Positions 41,983 to 51,506 of a stretch of 64,000 nucleotides of DNA are shown one piece after another. The stretch spans positions 1-64,000 of the forward strand of contig NZ_JACOPF010000006.1 of the NCBI RefSeq assembly GCF_014287475.1. The letters are read 5' to 3'. Source of the stretch: Mediterraneibacter hominis (lineage in GTDB: Bacteria; Bacillota; Clostridia; Lachnospirales; Lachnospiraceae). The translations under genes were made by a program, and so were the position numbers. The notes under the pieces are model-generated. The model was not told where the DNA came from and did no database searches. It was given only the letters and a program-made list of their open reading frames with translations. Position 1 is the first letter of the stretch; each line of letters begins with the position of its first letter.

Positions 41983-43479
41983 ATGAGAGTATTATTTATT
42001 GATATTGATACGTTGCGTCCGGACCATTTGGGATGCTATGGGTATGGCAGGAATACATCGCCTAATATTGATTCCATTGCAGATGAAGGAGTCTGTTTCG
42101 ATAATTATTACTGTTCGGACGCCCCATGTCTGCCTTCACGCGCTGCCTTGATTACAGGGCAGTGCGGAATAAGGACGGGAGTTGTAGGACATGGTGGAAC
42201 GGCAGCAGATATGCGTCCCTGGGGACCAGAAAGAGAATTTCGGGATGTAAGAAGTATGGGAAGTCTGTTTACGCAGATGCGCAGAGCAGGGTTGTATACG
42301 ATTTCTTTTAGTTCCTTCCCAGAACGACATACAGCATGGTGGTTCAATGCAGGATTAAATGAATGTCATAACTGCGGCGGTGTGGGGCACGAATCGGCAG
42401 AGGCGGTTACTCCGTCAGTCCTGGAATGGCTTAAAAGCAATGGAAAGAAAAAAGATTGGTTTTTGCATGTACACTATTGGGATCCGCACGGACCTTACAG
42501 AACACCGGAGGAATTCGGCAATCCATTTGAAAATACTCCTTTACCAGACAACTGGATAGATAAAGAACGGTTTCAGGAGCATCTACAGCATGTGGGGCCT
42601 CATGGGGCAAATGAAATTTACATGTGGAATGATAAGGCGGATCCTAATTATCCCAGATATCCAGGAAAATTAGAGAATCTCAAAGACGTAAAATACTTTA
42701 TCGATCAGTATGACTGCGGTATCAGTTATGCTGACCAACATGTAGGAAAAATTCTTTTTTTATTGAAAGAGATGCAATTATATGATGAAGAGCTTGCGGT
42801 AATTGTCACATCCGATCATGGAGAGAATCTAGGAGAACTTGGAATTTATGGAGAGCATGCTACAGCGGATATGGCAACAGGACGCATTCCGATGATTATA
42901 AAGTGGCCGGGCGGCTTAAAAGGTATACATGACTTTGAACTGCACAGTAATATAGATTTGCTGCCTACTTTAAGAGAACTACTAGATATAGAAAATAAGC
43001 CGGCTATGTTTAAGCATATGGAAATACCAGAAGGACATTATGACGGAAGTAGTTATGCCAAGACAATTCGAACAGGAGAAAAGGCAGGGAAAAAGGGAGT
43101 TATCATAAGTCAATGCGCACATGTATGCCAGAGAAGCGTCAGATTTGATGAATATCTCTATATCAGGACGTACCATGGAGGGTATCATCTGTTTGAAAGA
43201 GAAATGCTTTTTGATGTACGCAAGAGTACACATGAATTGGAAAATATAGCAGAAAAATACCCAGAGCTTTGCGAAAAGGCTGCAAAGATACTTCTGGACT
43301 GGCAAGACGATATGATGAAAAAATCCCAGTATCAGATCGATCCTTTATGGACCGTAATGAAAGAAAACGGACCTTATCATATACACGGGCAATTGGAGGC
43401 ATATATAGAAAGGCTGGAAAATACACCGAGAAAGTCAAAGATAGGAAAACTTAGAAAACAGTATAGAACAGAACTGTAA
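41983..43479 (+). CDS. Cytoplasmic sulfatase (formylglycine, CxPSR type) 1
   Basis: A 498-aa type I sulfatase of the alkaline-phosphatase superfamily. The maturation motif is C49-L-P-S-R53 followed by ALITGQ, so C49 would become formylglycine through a radical SAM maturase (none in this window). Calcium ligands are expected in DIDTLRPDH and VTSDHGENLG. There is no signal peptide, so the enzyme acts on an imported molecule. It replaces nothing in the E. coli ycj order; it is an insertion between the P and Q counterparts. Substrate unknown; a sulfated glycoside is inferred. The start directly abuts the permease stop, RBS GGAGG. Confidence 0.88.
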   Translation: MRVLFIDIDTLRPDHLGCYGYGRNTSPNIDSIADEGVCFDNYYCSDAPCLPSRAALITGQCGIRTGVVGHGGTAADMRPWGPEREFRDVRSMGSLFTQMRRAGLYTISFSSFPERHTAWWFNAGLNECHNCGGVGHESAEAVTPSVLEWLKSNGKKKDWFLHVHYWDPHGPYRTPEEFGNPFENTPLPDNWIDKERFQEHLQHVGPHGANEIYMWNDKADPNYPRYPGKLENLKDVKYFIDQYDCGISYADQHVGKILFLLKEMQLYDEELAVIVTSDHGENLGELGIYGEHATADMATGRIPMIIKWPGGLKGIHDFELHSNIDLLPTLRELLDIENKPAMFKHMEIPEGHYDGSSYAKTIRTGEKAGKKGVIISQCAHVCQRSVRFDEYLYIRTYHGGYHLFEREMLFDVRKSTHELENIAEKYPELCEKAAKILLDWQDDMMKKSQYQIDPLWTVMKENGPYHIHGQLEAYIERLENTPRKSKIGKLRKQYRTEL

Positions 43480-43532
43480 AAATGGCTTTATTTTTTAGTT
43501 TTACGGAAAAGGTGGCGTGAAAGGGTAAGAAG

Positions 43533-44870
43533 ATGGAAAAAAAGAAAAATGTAATTTGGATTGTGGTAGATCAACTGAGGGCACAGGCATTGGGAATCAG
43601 CGGGGATGTCAATGTTCACACACCTCATATTGATTTCCTTGCAAGAAACGGGGCAGAATTTACAAATGCAGTTTCAGGAGTGCCATTGTGCTGTCCTTTC
43701 CGCGGTTCTATGCTGACTAGTGAATATCCGCATAAATGTGCTCCAGGACACGATATGAGGATGCCTCATAGGGAGACGATCGCCGATATCTTTAACGAGA
43801 ATGGATATGATACATGCTATATCGGAAAATGGCATCTGGACGGAGGCCCGATGGACGGAGAACGTGCGGGAACTCATTTCGTACCGCGTGAAAGGCGCGG
43901 TGGATTTCAAACCTGGCTTGGATATGAGAATAACAATGCCCAGATGGACTGCTGGCTGCATGGACATATACAGAAAAGAGAAACCGATATGTTCCGCGTG
44001 AAAGGGCATGAAACGGATGCTTTGACAGGAATTCTTTTAAAATATCTTAAGGAAAAGAAGAATAAACCAGAGCCTTTTTTTGCAGTATTGTCTATACAGC
44101 CTCCGCACAATCCCTATGTTGCCTCCCCTAAATTTGGCAGGCGTAATCCTGGAGAAATACAATTCAGAAAAAATGTTCCAGAGGTAGAGTATATACGTAA
44201 GCAGGCGTCAGAAGAACTGGCGGGATATTACGCGATGATTGAACAGATAGATGACAATGTAGGGGAAATCCTGGAAGAATTGACAGATTTGGAGATGATC
44301 GAAGATACGCATGTAATGTTCTTCAGTGATCATGGCGATATGCATGGTTCGCACGGTCAGTTTAGAAAAACGACAATTTATGAAGAGGCAATAAAAATTC
44401 CGTTCATTATCGGAGGAGAAAAGCTGGGAGGACATGAAGTGGCCAGAAAGAGCGGAAAGGTAGAGGAGGTATTCATCAACCATGTAGATATTGCTCCGAC
44501 TACATTGGGACTTTGCGGAATTAGCAAGCCAGACTGGATGAAAGGATATGACTATTCTTCCTTCCGGCTTTTAGATAAAGAAAGAGCAAAAGGGTATCCG
44601 GACAGCGTTTATCTTCAGTCTGTGGTTCCTACCGGGCACCATGACAGTGTTAATAAAGCATGGCGAGGAATCCTGACAAAGGAAGGCTACAAGTACGGCT
44701 GCTTTGAAGGGACTGACTGGGTACTCTTTGATTTGAACAGAGATCCTTACGAACAGGTGAATCTTGCACATAATGATAAATATAAAGGAATGCGGCAGAA
44801 AATGAAAACAAAGTTAGAAAAGTGGATCGCAGAAACCGGTGATGTGTTTCAGCTTCCAGCGGAAAAATAA
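43533..44870 (+). CDS. Cytoplasmic sulfatase (formylglycine, CxPxR type) 2
   Basis: A 445-aa type I sulfatase, only distantly similar to its neighbour. The motif is C53-C-P-F-R57 then GSMLTSE: the Cys, Pro and Arg of CxPxR are kept, but Ser is Phe. Metal-binding blocks are WIVVDQLRAQ and FFSDHGDMHGSHG, and the substrate-side GKWHLDGG is intact. No signal peptide. The C-terminal GCFEGTDWVLFDLNRDPYEQ is typical of choline-sulfatase-like and heparin-related sulfatases. Two sulfatases with different motifs suggest two sulfate positions, or two substrates. RBS AAAGGG. Confidence 0.87.
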   Translation: MEKKKNVIWIVVDQLRAQALGISGDVNVHTPHIDFLARNGAEFTNAVSGVPLCCPFRGSMLTSEYPHKCAPGHDMRMPHRETIADIFNENGYDTCYIGKWHLDGGPMDGERAGTHFVPRERRGGFQTWLGYENNNAQMDCWLHGHIQKRETDMFRVKGHETDALTGILLKYLKEKKNKPEPFFAVLSIQPPHNPYVASPKFGRRNPGEIQFRKNVPEVEYIRKQASEELAGYYAMIEQIDDNVGEILEELTDLEMIEDTHVMFFSDHGDMHGSHGQFRKTTIYEEAIKIPFIIGGEKLGGHEVARKSGKVEEVFINHVDIAPTTLGLCGISKPDWMKGYDYSSFRLLDKERAKGYPDSVYLQSVVPTGHHDSVNKAWRGILTKEGYKYGCFEGTDWVLFDLNRDPYEQVNLAHNDKYKGMRQKMKTKLEKWIAETGDVFQLPAEK

Positions 44871-44894
44871 TATATAAACGAAGGGAGAACAGGA

Positions 44895-45959
44895 ATGAAA
44901 AAATTAGTGGCGACGGCACCCAGAACGGCTGAACTGAAGGAATATTCAGACAGAGATATAAAAGAAAATGAAGTAAAGGTGAAGGTAGAATTTGCAGCGC
45001 CGAAACATGGGACAGAGCTGGCGGATTTCCGTGGAACTACCCCGTTTATTGACGGCAGATTTGATGAGGAATGGCGGATATTTAGAGAAAGAGAGCAAGG
45101 AGAGCCGAGAGGAATTGAATTTGGAGATCTTCCTCTTGGAAATATGTTCGTAGGTACAATTATTGAGAAGGGAAGCCAGGTGACAGATTACGAAATCGGC
45201 GACAGGGTATGTTCTTACGGTTCTATAAAGGAAACACAGATTGTAAACGCGGTTGACAATTATAAATTGCGCAAAATGAGCAAAGATGCTTCTGCAAAAA
45301 ATGCGGTCTGCTATGATCCGGCACAATTTGCACTCAGCGGAATCCGAGACGCAGATGTACGTCCTGGCGATCGTGTCGCTGTGATTGGATTGGGAGCGAT
45401 TGGACTGATCGCGCTGCAGTTTGCCGCGAAGATAGGGGCGGAAACGGTGATCGGGATCGATCCGATTGAAAAGAGAAGAAAGATTGCCTTGAAAACAGGA
45501 GCAGACTATGTGCTGGATTCTGCGGTATGTGATACCGGACTAGAGATAAAACGGCTGACAGGAAAGGAAGGAGCCGATGTAATTATCGAAACGAGTGGGA
45601 ATGTACATGCACTGCAGGCAGCACTAAAAGGGCTTGCTTATAATGGGACGATCGCTTATGTAGCGTTTGCAAAGCCTTTCCCGGCAGGGTTATGGCTTGG
45701 ACAGGAGGCACATTATAATTATGGCAAAATCATCTTTTCACGTGCATGTAGCGAACCAAATCCGGAATACCCACGGTGGAACAGAAAACGGATTGAAGAT
45801 GTATGCTGGAAATTGCTGATGAATGGCCACTTAAATTGTGAAGAGATCATCGATCCTGTGGTGCCATTCAAGGACTGCGCAGAAGGATTCTGTGAATATG
45901 TAGACAGGCATCCTGAGAAAAGTATTAAAATGGGTGTAGATTTTTCCGAGAGGGAATAA
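44895..45959 (+). CDS. Zinc-type medium-chain dehydrogenase (YcjQ-like)
   Basis: A 354-aa medium-chain dehydrogenase/reductase. The Rossmann motif is VIGLGAIGLIALQFAA (~residues 155-170). The N-terminal catalytic domain has the short AAPKHGTELADF segment in place of the usual Cys-rich zinc site, so classical structural zinc is absent. YcjQ of E. coli oxidises D-gulosides at C3 to 3-dehydrogulosides. The order here (dehydrogenase, YcjR, Gfo/Idh) is the same as ycjQ-R-S. RBS GAAGGGAG. Confidence 0.85.
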   Translation: MKKLVATAPRTAELKEYSDRDIKENEVKVKVEFAAPKHGTELADFRGTTPFIDGRFDEEWRIFREREQGEPRGIEFGDLPLGNMFVGTIIEKGSQVTDYEIGDRVCSYGSIKETQIVNAVDNYKLRKMSKDASAKNAVCYDPAQFALSGIRDADVRPGDRVAVIGLGAIGLIALQFAAKIGAETVIGIDPIEKRRKIALKTGADYVLDSAVCDTGLEIKRLTGKEGADVIIETSGNVHALQAALKGLAYNGTIAYVAFAKPFPAGLWLGQEAHYNYGKIIFSRACSEPNPEYPRWNRKRIEDVCWKLLMNGHLNCEEIIDPVVPFKDCAEGFCEYVDRHPEKSIKMGVDFSERE

Positions 45960-45978
45960 AGAAAAAGGAGGAACAAAG

Positions 45979-46770
45979 ATGCTGTTGGGAACACAGGATA
46001 AGGATTTTTTTCCAACTGAAATAAAAGAAAAATTCAAATTTGTAAAGGAAATGGGGTTTGACTGTTTTGAAATAGATGGAAAGCTGCTTACAGAAAATGT
46101 AGAGGAAGTAAAAAGAGCGATTGAAAATACAGGCCTTTCAGTGAGTTCTGCCTGCAACGGATGCAGAGGATGGATAGGAGATTTCATTGAAGAACGCAGA
46201 AAAAATGGTGTAGAAGATATAAAAGGAATCCTGCAAGCTTTATCGAAAGTAGGAGGAACGGGATTTGTAGTACCCGCGGCGTGGGGAATGTTTTCCTACA
46301 GATTACCTCCAATGGTGTCTCCCAGAAGCAGGGAAGGAGACAGAGAGGCTTTGCTTACTTCTTTGGCGGAGCTGGACAAGGCAGCACAGGAAACGGGGAC
46401 GTATATTTATCTGGAACCATTAAACCGCTATGAAGATCATATGCTCAATACCCAGCAGGATGCGGTGGATATTATAGTAAAAGGAATGTTTAAGAGAGTG
46501 AAGACGACATTCGACTTTTACCATATGTCCATTGAAGAGGACGACATAACCAATTCCATCAGAAAATATAGAAACTATATCGGGCATGTGCATATAGCAG
46601 AGAACCACAGGTATCAGCCGGGAAGCGGCTCGATAGACTGGGAGCGACATATAAATACTTTAAAAGAAATTGGATATGAAGGTCCGATAATTAATGAAGG
46701 AAGAGTCAGAGGAGACAATCCGCTGGAAGCTTATCAAAAATCTGTAGAATTTATGCGGCGATATATTTAG
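45979..46770 (+). CDS. 3-keto-glycoside C4-epimerase-like TIM barrel (YcjR-like)
   Basis: A 263-aa TIM-barrel epimerase whose metal site reads E146 (YLEPLNRYE), D179 (TFDFYHM), H205 (HVHIAENHR) and E240 (IINEGRVRG), consistent with the Mn-dependent site of E. coli YcjR in length and order. YcjR epimerises 3-dehydro-D-gulosides at C4. The position between the medium-chain dehydrogenase and the Gfo/Idh gene is diagnostic. RBS AGGAGG. Confidence 0.87.
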   Translation: MLLGTQDKDFFPTEIKEKFKFVKEMGFDCFEIDGKLLTENVEEVKRAIENTGLSVSSACNGCRGWIGDFIEERRKNGVEDIKGILQALSKVGGTGFVVPAAWGMFSYRLPPMVSPRSREGDREALLTSLAELDKAAQETGTYIYLEPLNRYEDHMLNTQQDAVDIIVKGMFKRVKTTFDFYHMSIEEDDITNSIRKYRNYIGHVHIAENHRYQPGSGSIDWERHINTLKEIGYEGPIINEGRVRGDNPLEAYQKSVEFMRRYI

Positions 46771-46783
46771 AGGAGACAGATAG

Positions 46784-47857
46784 ATGAAACATTTAAGAAT
46801 GGCGCTTATTGGAGCGGGGCAGATAGCACAGGCGACACATATTCCCAATTATATATCAATGCCGGAGGTAGAACTGGCAGGAATCTGTGATGTACGAATA
46901 GAAACTGCGCGTAAAGCAGCGGATGCATTTCATATTCCGCAGTATTTTGATTCTAGTACAAAAATGTTAAGAGAGTTAAAGCCAGATGCGGTAACAGTCT
47001 GTGTTCCTAATAAATTCCACTATCAGACGGTGATGGAAGCATTAAACAGAGGATGCCATGTACTTTGCGAAAAGCCGCCGGCCATTACAGCGGAAGAGGC
47101 AGAACAAATGGAGAAAAAGGCGCATGAAAAAGGATGTCTGCTATCGTATGGATTCCATCTGCGAAGTAGTGAAGAGGTGCAATTCCTGCACCGGGCTATA
47201 GAACAGGGCACATTAGGAGAACTCTACCATGTGGAAGTGAAATGGAGAAGGAGACGAGGAATTCCAGGATGGGGGAATTTTATAGACAAAGAAATACAAG
47301 GAGGGGGACCGCTGATAGATATAGGGGCGCATGTATTAGACAGCGCATTATATTTGTTGGATTATCCTCGTATAGACTATGTATGCGCTGCCTCCAGCAA
47401 CCGAATAGGGAAAACATATCATGAAGGACTGATGGGAAAATGGAATCCTGAAAAATTTACAGTAGAGGACGGGCTGTTTGGATTTGTAAAATTTAAAAAT
47501 GGATGCAGTCTGGAAATTCAAACCTCTTTTGCTCTGAACCAGAAAGAGAAAGATATCAGAAATATTTTGCTGTATGGAGACAGGAGCGGCGCACAGTTGT
47601 TCCCGCTGGAGATATATGGAGAAGAAGCGGGCCGACTTTATGACAAAACTTTTCCTTTTACCGGGCAAAAGGATTTGCATCTGGAATTGGACAGGAATTT
47701 TGTCCAGGCATGTTTAGGCAGGGAAACACTGCTTGTAAAACCGTGGCAGGGTACGTATATCCAGAGCCTTATAGGGATTTTATACGAATCGGCGGAAACG
47801 GGCCGGCCCGTAGTCTGTGATAAAAAGAATGGAGTGTACAGCTATGGAACATTATAA
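46784..47857 (+). CDS. Gfo/Idh-family glucoside 3-dehydrogenase (YcjS-like)
   Basis: A 357-aa NAD-dependent dehydrogenase. The Rossmann loop is LIGAGQIAQAT, the catalytic Lys is in CEKPPAIT (~residue 95), and the Asp/His in LIDIGAHVLD (~residue 175). YcjS interconverts D-glucosides and 3-dehydro-D-glucosides. With YcjQ- and YcjR-like partners this gives guloside to glucoside conversion. Its 3' end overlaps the GH65 gene start by 14 bp. RBS AGAGGAG. Confidence 0.87.
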   Translation: MKHLRMALIGAGQIAQATHIPNYISMPEVELAGICDVRIETARKAADAFHIPQYFDSSTKMLRELKPDAVTVCVPNKFHYQTVMEALNRGCHVLCEKPPAITAEEAEQMEKKAHEKGCLLSYGFHLRSSEEVQFLHRAIEQGTLGELYHVEVKWRRRRGIPGWGNFIDKEIQGGGPLIDIGAHVLDSALYLLDYPRIDYVCAASSNRIGKTYHEGLMGKWNPEKFTVEDGLFGFVKFKNGCSLEIQTSFALNQKEKDIRNILLYGDRSGAQLFPLEIYGEEAGRLYDKTFPFTGQKDLHLELDRNFVQACLGRETLLVKPWQGTYIQSLIGILYESAETGRPVVCDKKNGVYSYGTL

Positions 47858-50183
47858 GATAGAGAAAGAGAAAAACAGACTGTGGCTGACGGAAAATTCT
47901 TATGCTCCGCTGTATGAATTAAAGACAGAATCTATTTTTGCACAGTGCAACGGATATATGGGAGTTCGTGCAGTCCATCCGTTTCTGTCAGTTGAAGAAA
48001 GCAGAGGGATGTTTTTATGCGGAGTTTTCGACAAGGCTTATGAGAATGAAGTGACAGAACTGGTGAATTGTCCGGATATTACATGGTTTGGAATAGAGAT
48101 TGACGCAGAAAAAATCCATACAGACAGTACAAAATTACATTCCTGTACAAGAAAAATAGATATATTAAGCGGAGAACTCAGGCTTTTTTATGTATTTGAA
48201 CTCTCCACAGGAACTTTAGTAGAAATAGAAGTAAAAAGATTTGCGTCACTGGATAATAAACATTTGTTTATGCAGTCTTACCGGGTGCATATATGTAATG
48301 GAATAGGAAAGAACATAAAAATTACAACAGGCATTAACGGACAGATTACAAACAGCGGGGTTTCTCATTTCCATTCCGTGACAGAAAGAGTTTATGACAG
48401 AGAAGTGATGGAAAGCAGAGGAGAACTAGAGGAAAACATAGTAACGGTATTAACAGCATGTACAATAAAAACAGGTACTGTGGCAAAAAAGGATTTTACG
48501 TTAAAGCGTAGAAGCATATATGGCATATACAGCTTTACAGAAGAAAATGATATAGAGATAGAAAAGGCCGCTTATATATACCAGGGAGGGGAAACGGAGG
48601 ACTGTCGGGCGCGCCGTTATATGGATTGCTTTAAAAACACAGGCTACCAGAAGCAATTCTGTATGCATAGGAAACAGATGCAGAATTTCTGGAGAAAAGC
48701 GGGTATTGGTATTGAGGGGAACGGCCTGGAACAGCAGGCCGCAATTTCTTTCAGCCAGTATCATATGCTTGGAATGACGCCTCCTGACAGAGCAGAATGC
48801 AGCATTGCTGCAAAAGGACTGACGGGAGAGGGGTATAAAGGGCATGTATTCTGGGACACAGAAATTTTCATATTGCCGTTTCTGATCTATACATATCCCG
48901 AGAAAGCAAGGCAGCTTTTAATGTTCCGATACCTTGGCCTGGAAAAGGCGCGGCAGAAGGCGAAGGAATATGGCTACCAAGGGGCAATGTTTCCATGGGA
49001 GGCGGCAAAGACAGGAGAAGAAGAAACACCGAAATATGCAGCCTTGAATATACATACAGGCAAAGCAAACCGTGTCTGGTCCGGAATAAAAGAATACCAT
49101 GTGACGGCAGATGTTATCTATGCAGTGGAACAGTATTTTACGGTAACCGGCGATAGGGAATTTATGGAACAGTGCGGATATGAAATGATATTTGAAGCGG
49201 CGAAATTCTGGGTTTCCTGCGCAAAATGGGATGAGACAGAGCATAGATACTGCATATATGATGTGATCGGACCGGATGAATATACAGAACATATAAATAA
49301 CAATGCATATACAAACTATATGGCAGAGTTTTGCGTAAAGACGGCCTGTAGATATGCGAGGCAGTTAAAAGAGGGTGGACACAAAGAATGCAGCAGACTC
49401 GAACAGCGCACAGGCTTTCTGGAATATCTGGAAAAATTTGAGGAATTCTTAAGTAAAATATATCTTCCAAAGCCTGGGAGAAACGGCATCATTCCACAGG
49501 ATGATACATTTTTGTCAAAGCCTTGTCTTCAAGAGATAGAAAAATATAAATCTTCTCAGGTAAAACAAGCTGTCCTGCTGGACTACTCACGTGACGAGAT
49601 CGTAAATATGCAAGTGTTGAAGCAGGCTGATGTGATAATGCTGTTTGATCTTTTTCCGCGGCTTTTTCCGGATGATATTGTCAGAAAAAATATTTTGTTT
49701 TATGAAAAAAGAACTCTTCATGACTCATCCTTGAGTTATTGCGTCCATGCACAGGCAAGTGCATATACAGGAGATAAAAAGGCAGCAGACAGGTTTTTTA
49801 AAAAGGCGTTGTTTATAGATCTGAATGATAATCCATATGACAGTGCAGATGGGATTCATTCCGCATCTATGGGAGGAATTTGGAACTGTCTGATTTTTGG
49901 ATTTGCAGGCGTCCGTTTTACAGGAACGGAAGTATGGATTCGTCCATGTCTTCCAGAAAATTGGAAAGAAATTTCCTTTTTTCTGACTCTTTGCAAAATA
50001 GAAATACAATTTGCTGTTTCAGAAAAAAGGATTGTTATGGAAGCCACGAAAGAACTGAAAGAACCATTATATGTATGTGTGGAGGATAAGAGATACACAT
50101 TTGTAAGAAGTTTGGAATTGTATAGAGATACAGGGGAAACAAAAGAATGGAAGAAAAAATCAGAGGATGTATCTTTGACTTAG
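47844..50183 (+). CDS. GH65 disaccharide phosphorylase (YcjT-like, kojibiose/maltose phosphorylase family)
   Basis: A 779-aa glycoside hydrolase family 65 protein. The general acid Glu is residue 479 in VIGPDEYTEH, followed by NNNAYTN; the phosphate-binding region includes AKGLTGEGYKGHVFWDTEIF. It inverts the anomer and gives beta-glucose 1-phosphate. E. coli YcjT is a kojibiose phosphorylase of 755 aa. ATG 47844 has GGAG 9 nt upstream; a GTG at 47817 is less likely. The 3' end overlaps the phosphoglucomutase gene by 37 bp. Confidence 0.88.
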   Translation: MEHYKIEKEKNRLWLTENSYAPLYELKTESIFAQCNGYMGVRAVHPFLSVEESRGMFLCGVFDKAYENEVTELVNCPDITWFGIEIDAEKIHTDSTKLHSCTRKIDILSGELRLFYVFELSTGTLVEIEVKRFASLDNKHLFMQSYRVHICNGIGKNIKITTGINGQITNSGVSHFHSVTERVYDREVMESRGELEENIVTVLTACTIKTGTVAKKDFTLKRRSIYGIYSFTEENDIEIEKAAYIYQGGETEDCRARRYMDCFKNTGYQKQFCMHRKQMQNFWRKAGIGIEGNGLEQQAAISFSQYHMLGMTPPDRAECSIAAKGLTGEGYKGHVFWDTEIFILPFLIYTYPEKARQLLMFRYLGLEKARQKAKEYGYQGAMFPWEAAKTGEEETPKYAALNIHTGKANRVWSGIKEYHVTADVIYAVEQYFTVTGDREFMEQCGYEMIFEAAKFWVSCAKWDETEHRYCIYDVIGPDEYTEHINNNAYTNYMAEFCVKTACRYARQLKEGGHKECSRLEQRTGFLEYLEKFEEFLSKIYLPKPGRNGIIPQDDTFLSKPCLQEIEKYKSSQVKQAVLLDYSRDEIVNMQVLKQADVIMLFDLFPRLFPDDIVRKNILFYEKRTLHDSSLSYCVHAQASAYTGDKKAADRFFKKALFIDLNDNPYDSADGIHSASMGGIWNCLIFGFAGVRFTGTEVWIRPCLPENWKEISFFLTLCKIEIQFAVSEKRIVMEATKELKEPLYVCVEDKRYTFVRSLELYRDTGETKEWKKKSEDVSLT

Positions 50184-50803
50184 ACGGGGTAGTTGTAGAT
50201 ACGGCAAAATATCATTATGCTGCATGGAAAAAGTTGGCAGATGAACTGGGATTTTATCTGAGTATAGAAGAAAATGAAAAGTTAAAAGGCGTAAGCCGCA
50301 TGGAATCACTGGATATTATATTGAAGATAGGAGGAATAGAAAACTGTTCTCAGGAAAGAAAACGATTACTTGCAGAAAAGAAAAATATGTATTATTTGGA
50401 AATGCTTTCGGATATGGGACCTTCAGAGATATTGCCTGGAATTGTAGAACTTATAAAAAGTCTGAAAATGAAGGGGTGCAGGATCGCTTTGGGATCGGCC
50501 AGTAAAAGCGCCGGTATGATACTCAAAAGACTGGGAATAGAGGAACTGTTCGACGAGATTGTAGACGGGAATGACATAAAGCATGCGAAGCCGCATCCAG
50601 AAGTATTTCAGACGGCGGCGAAGAAACTCGGGATTTCTTATGAAAAATGTATGGTTGTTGAAGATGCAAAGGCCGGAGTGGAGGCAGCGCATGCATGTGG
50701 AATGTGCTGTATCGGGGTCGGCAGCAGCGAAGCCTTAAGCGCGGCGGATTTCCATGTGGAAAGTACAGCGGAATTGTCGAATATCTTCACTGTGCTCGTA
50801 TAA
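50147..50803 (+). CDS. pgmB: Beta-phosphoglucomutase
   Basis: A 218-aa HAD-superfamily mutase that converts beta-glucose 1-phosphate from the GH65 enzyme to glucose 6-phosphate. The nucleophile/acid pair is in IFDLDGVVVDT (DxD, ~residues 11-13). The substrate-binding cap follows, including EENEKLKGVSR, and the later HAD motifs are GSASKSA, HAKPHPE and VVEDAKAG. Equivalent to E. coli YcjU (219 aa). Last gene of the operon, followed by a strong terminator. Confidence 0.92.
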   Translation: MEEKIRGCIFDLDGVVVDTAKYHYAAWKKLADELGFYLSIEENEKLKGVSRMESLDIILKIGGIENCSQERKRLLAEKKNMYYLEMLSDMGPSEILPGIVELIKSLKMKGCRIALGSASKSAGMILKRLGIEELFDEIVDGNDIKHAKPHPEVFQTAAKKLGISYEKCMVVEDAKAGVEAAHACGMCCIGVGSSEALSAADFHVESTAELSNIFTVLV

Positions 50804-50814
50804 AAACAGAGTAT

Positions 50815-50856
50815 AAAACGGATGACGAAGAGAAATTTAAACGTCATCCGTTTTTT
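50815..50856 (+). terminator. Intrinsic terminator of the ycj-like operon
   Basis: AAAACGGATGACG (50815-50827) pairs with CGTCATCCGTTTT (50842-50854), 14-nt loop, T6 tail. Confidence 0.9.
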
Positions 50857-50898
50857 CGGTGGCACAAAGAATAAAAGCACTCAGCAAAGGAGCCTTAC

Positions 50899-50927
50899 TT
50901 GCCGGAGTATTTTCTGTATGTTAATAT
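50899..50927 (+). promoter_or_regulatory. Candidate promoter of the thioesterase gene
   Basis: TTGCCG (50899-50904), 17 bp, TAATAT (50922-50927), in the 207-bp gap after the ycj-like terminator. Confidence 0.35.
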
Positions 50928-51010
50928 TAGAAAAAGGAAATCATACAGATAATAAATACATATAGAGTTATAACTTGCAAGAGTAAACAAATGAAGGAGA
51001 ATATCAGGAA

Positions 51011-51427
51011 ATGGACTATGAATTGCTAAAGAAAATAAGAATGTCTCAGAATGCGTTTGGGGATATGGTGGGTGTTAAAATTGTAGAAATCAAAGAAGGA
51101 TATGCCCGTGCGAAGCTGACAGCTTCAGACGCCCTGTTAAATCCGATTGGCTCTATGCATGGAGGATGTCTTTTTACACTGGCTGATATTACAGGCGGTT
51201 CCGCAGCAGTATCACACGGCGAACAAGTGACGACAGTAGATGCGGACATCCGCTATCTGCGTGCAGGAATAGGAATTAAGGAGGCAGTGGCTGAAGCAAA
51301 GGAAATAAAAAGAGGAAAAAAACTTCTTGTCTATAGAGTAGATATTACAGATGAAAGAGGAACTTTGTTGACAGCAGGAACTTTTAGTTATATGTCCTTG
51401 GGTAAGAAAATCGTATTGGAAAAGTAG
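51011..51427 (+). CDS. PaaI-family hotdog thioesterase
   Basis: A 138-aa single-hotdog acyl-CoA thioesterase. The segment NPIGSMHGGCLFTLADITGG is the PaaI/YdiI-type HGG loop, with the catalytic Asp in LAD. VTTVDADIRYLRAG supplies the second strand. It hydrolyses an acyl- or aryl-CoA in the cytosol; the substrate is unknown. Single-gene unit with its own terminator. RBS GAAGGAG. Confidence 0.87.
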   Translation: MDYELLKKIRMSQNAFGDMVGVKIVEIKEGYARAKLTASDALLNPIGSMHGGCLFTLADITGGSAAVSHGEQVTTVDADIRYLRAGIGIKEAVAEAKEIKRGKKLLVYRVDITDERGTLLTAGTFSYMSLGKKIVLEK

Positions 51428-51444
51428 AATAGGATAGAACATTG

Positions 51445-51469
51445 TGCCGGAGCGTATTCCGGCATTTTT
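51445..51469 (+). terminator. Terminator after the thioesterase gene
   Basis: TGCCGGA (51445-51451), 6-nt loop, TCCGGCA (51458-51464), T5. Confidence 0.85.
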
Positions 51470-51506
51470 ATGTATAGTGGGGAAACTTAACTTTTATCCT
51501 TGATAG

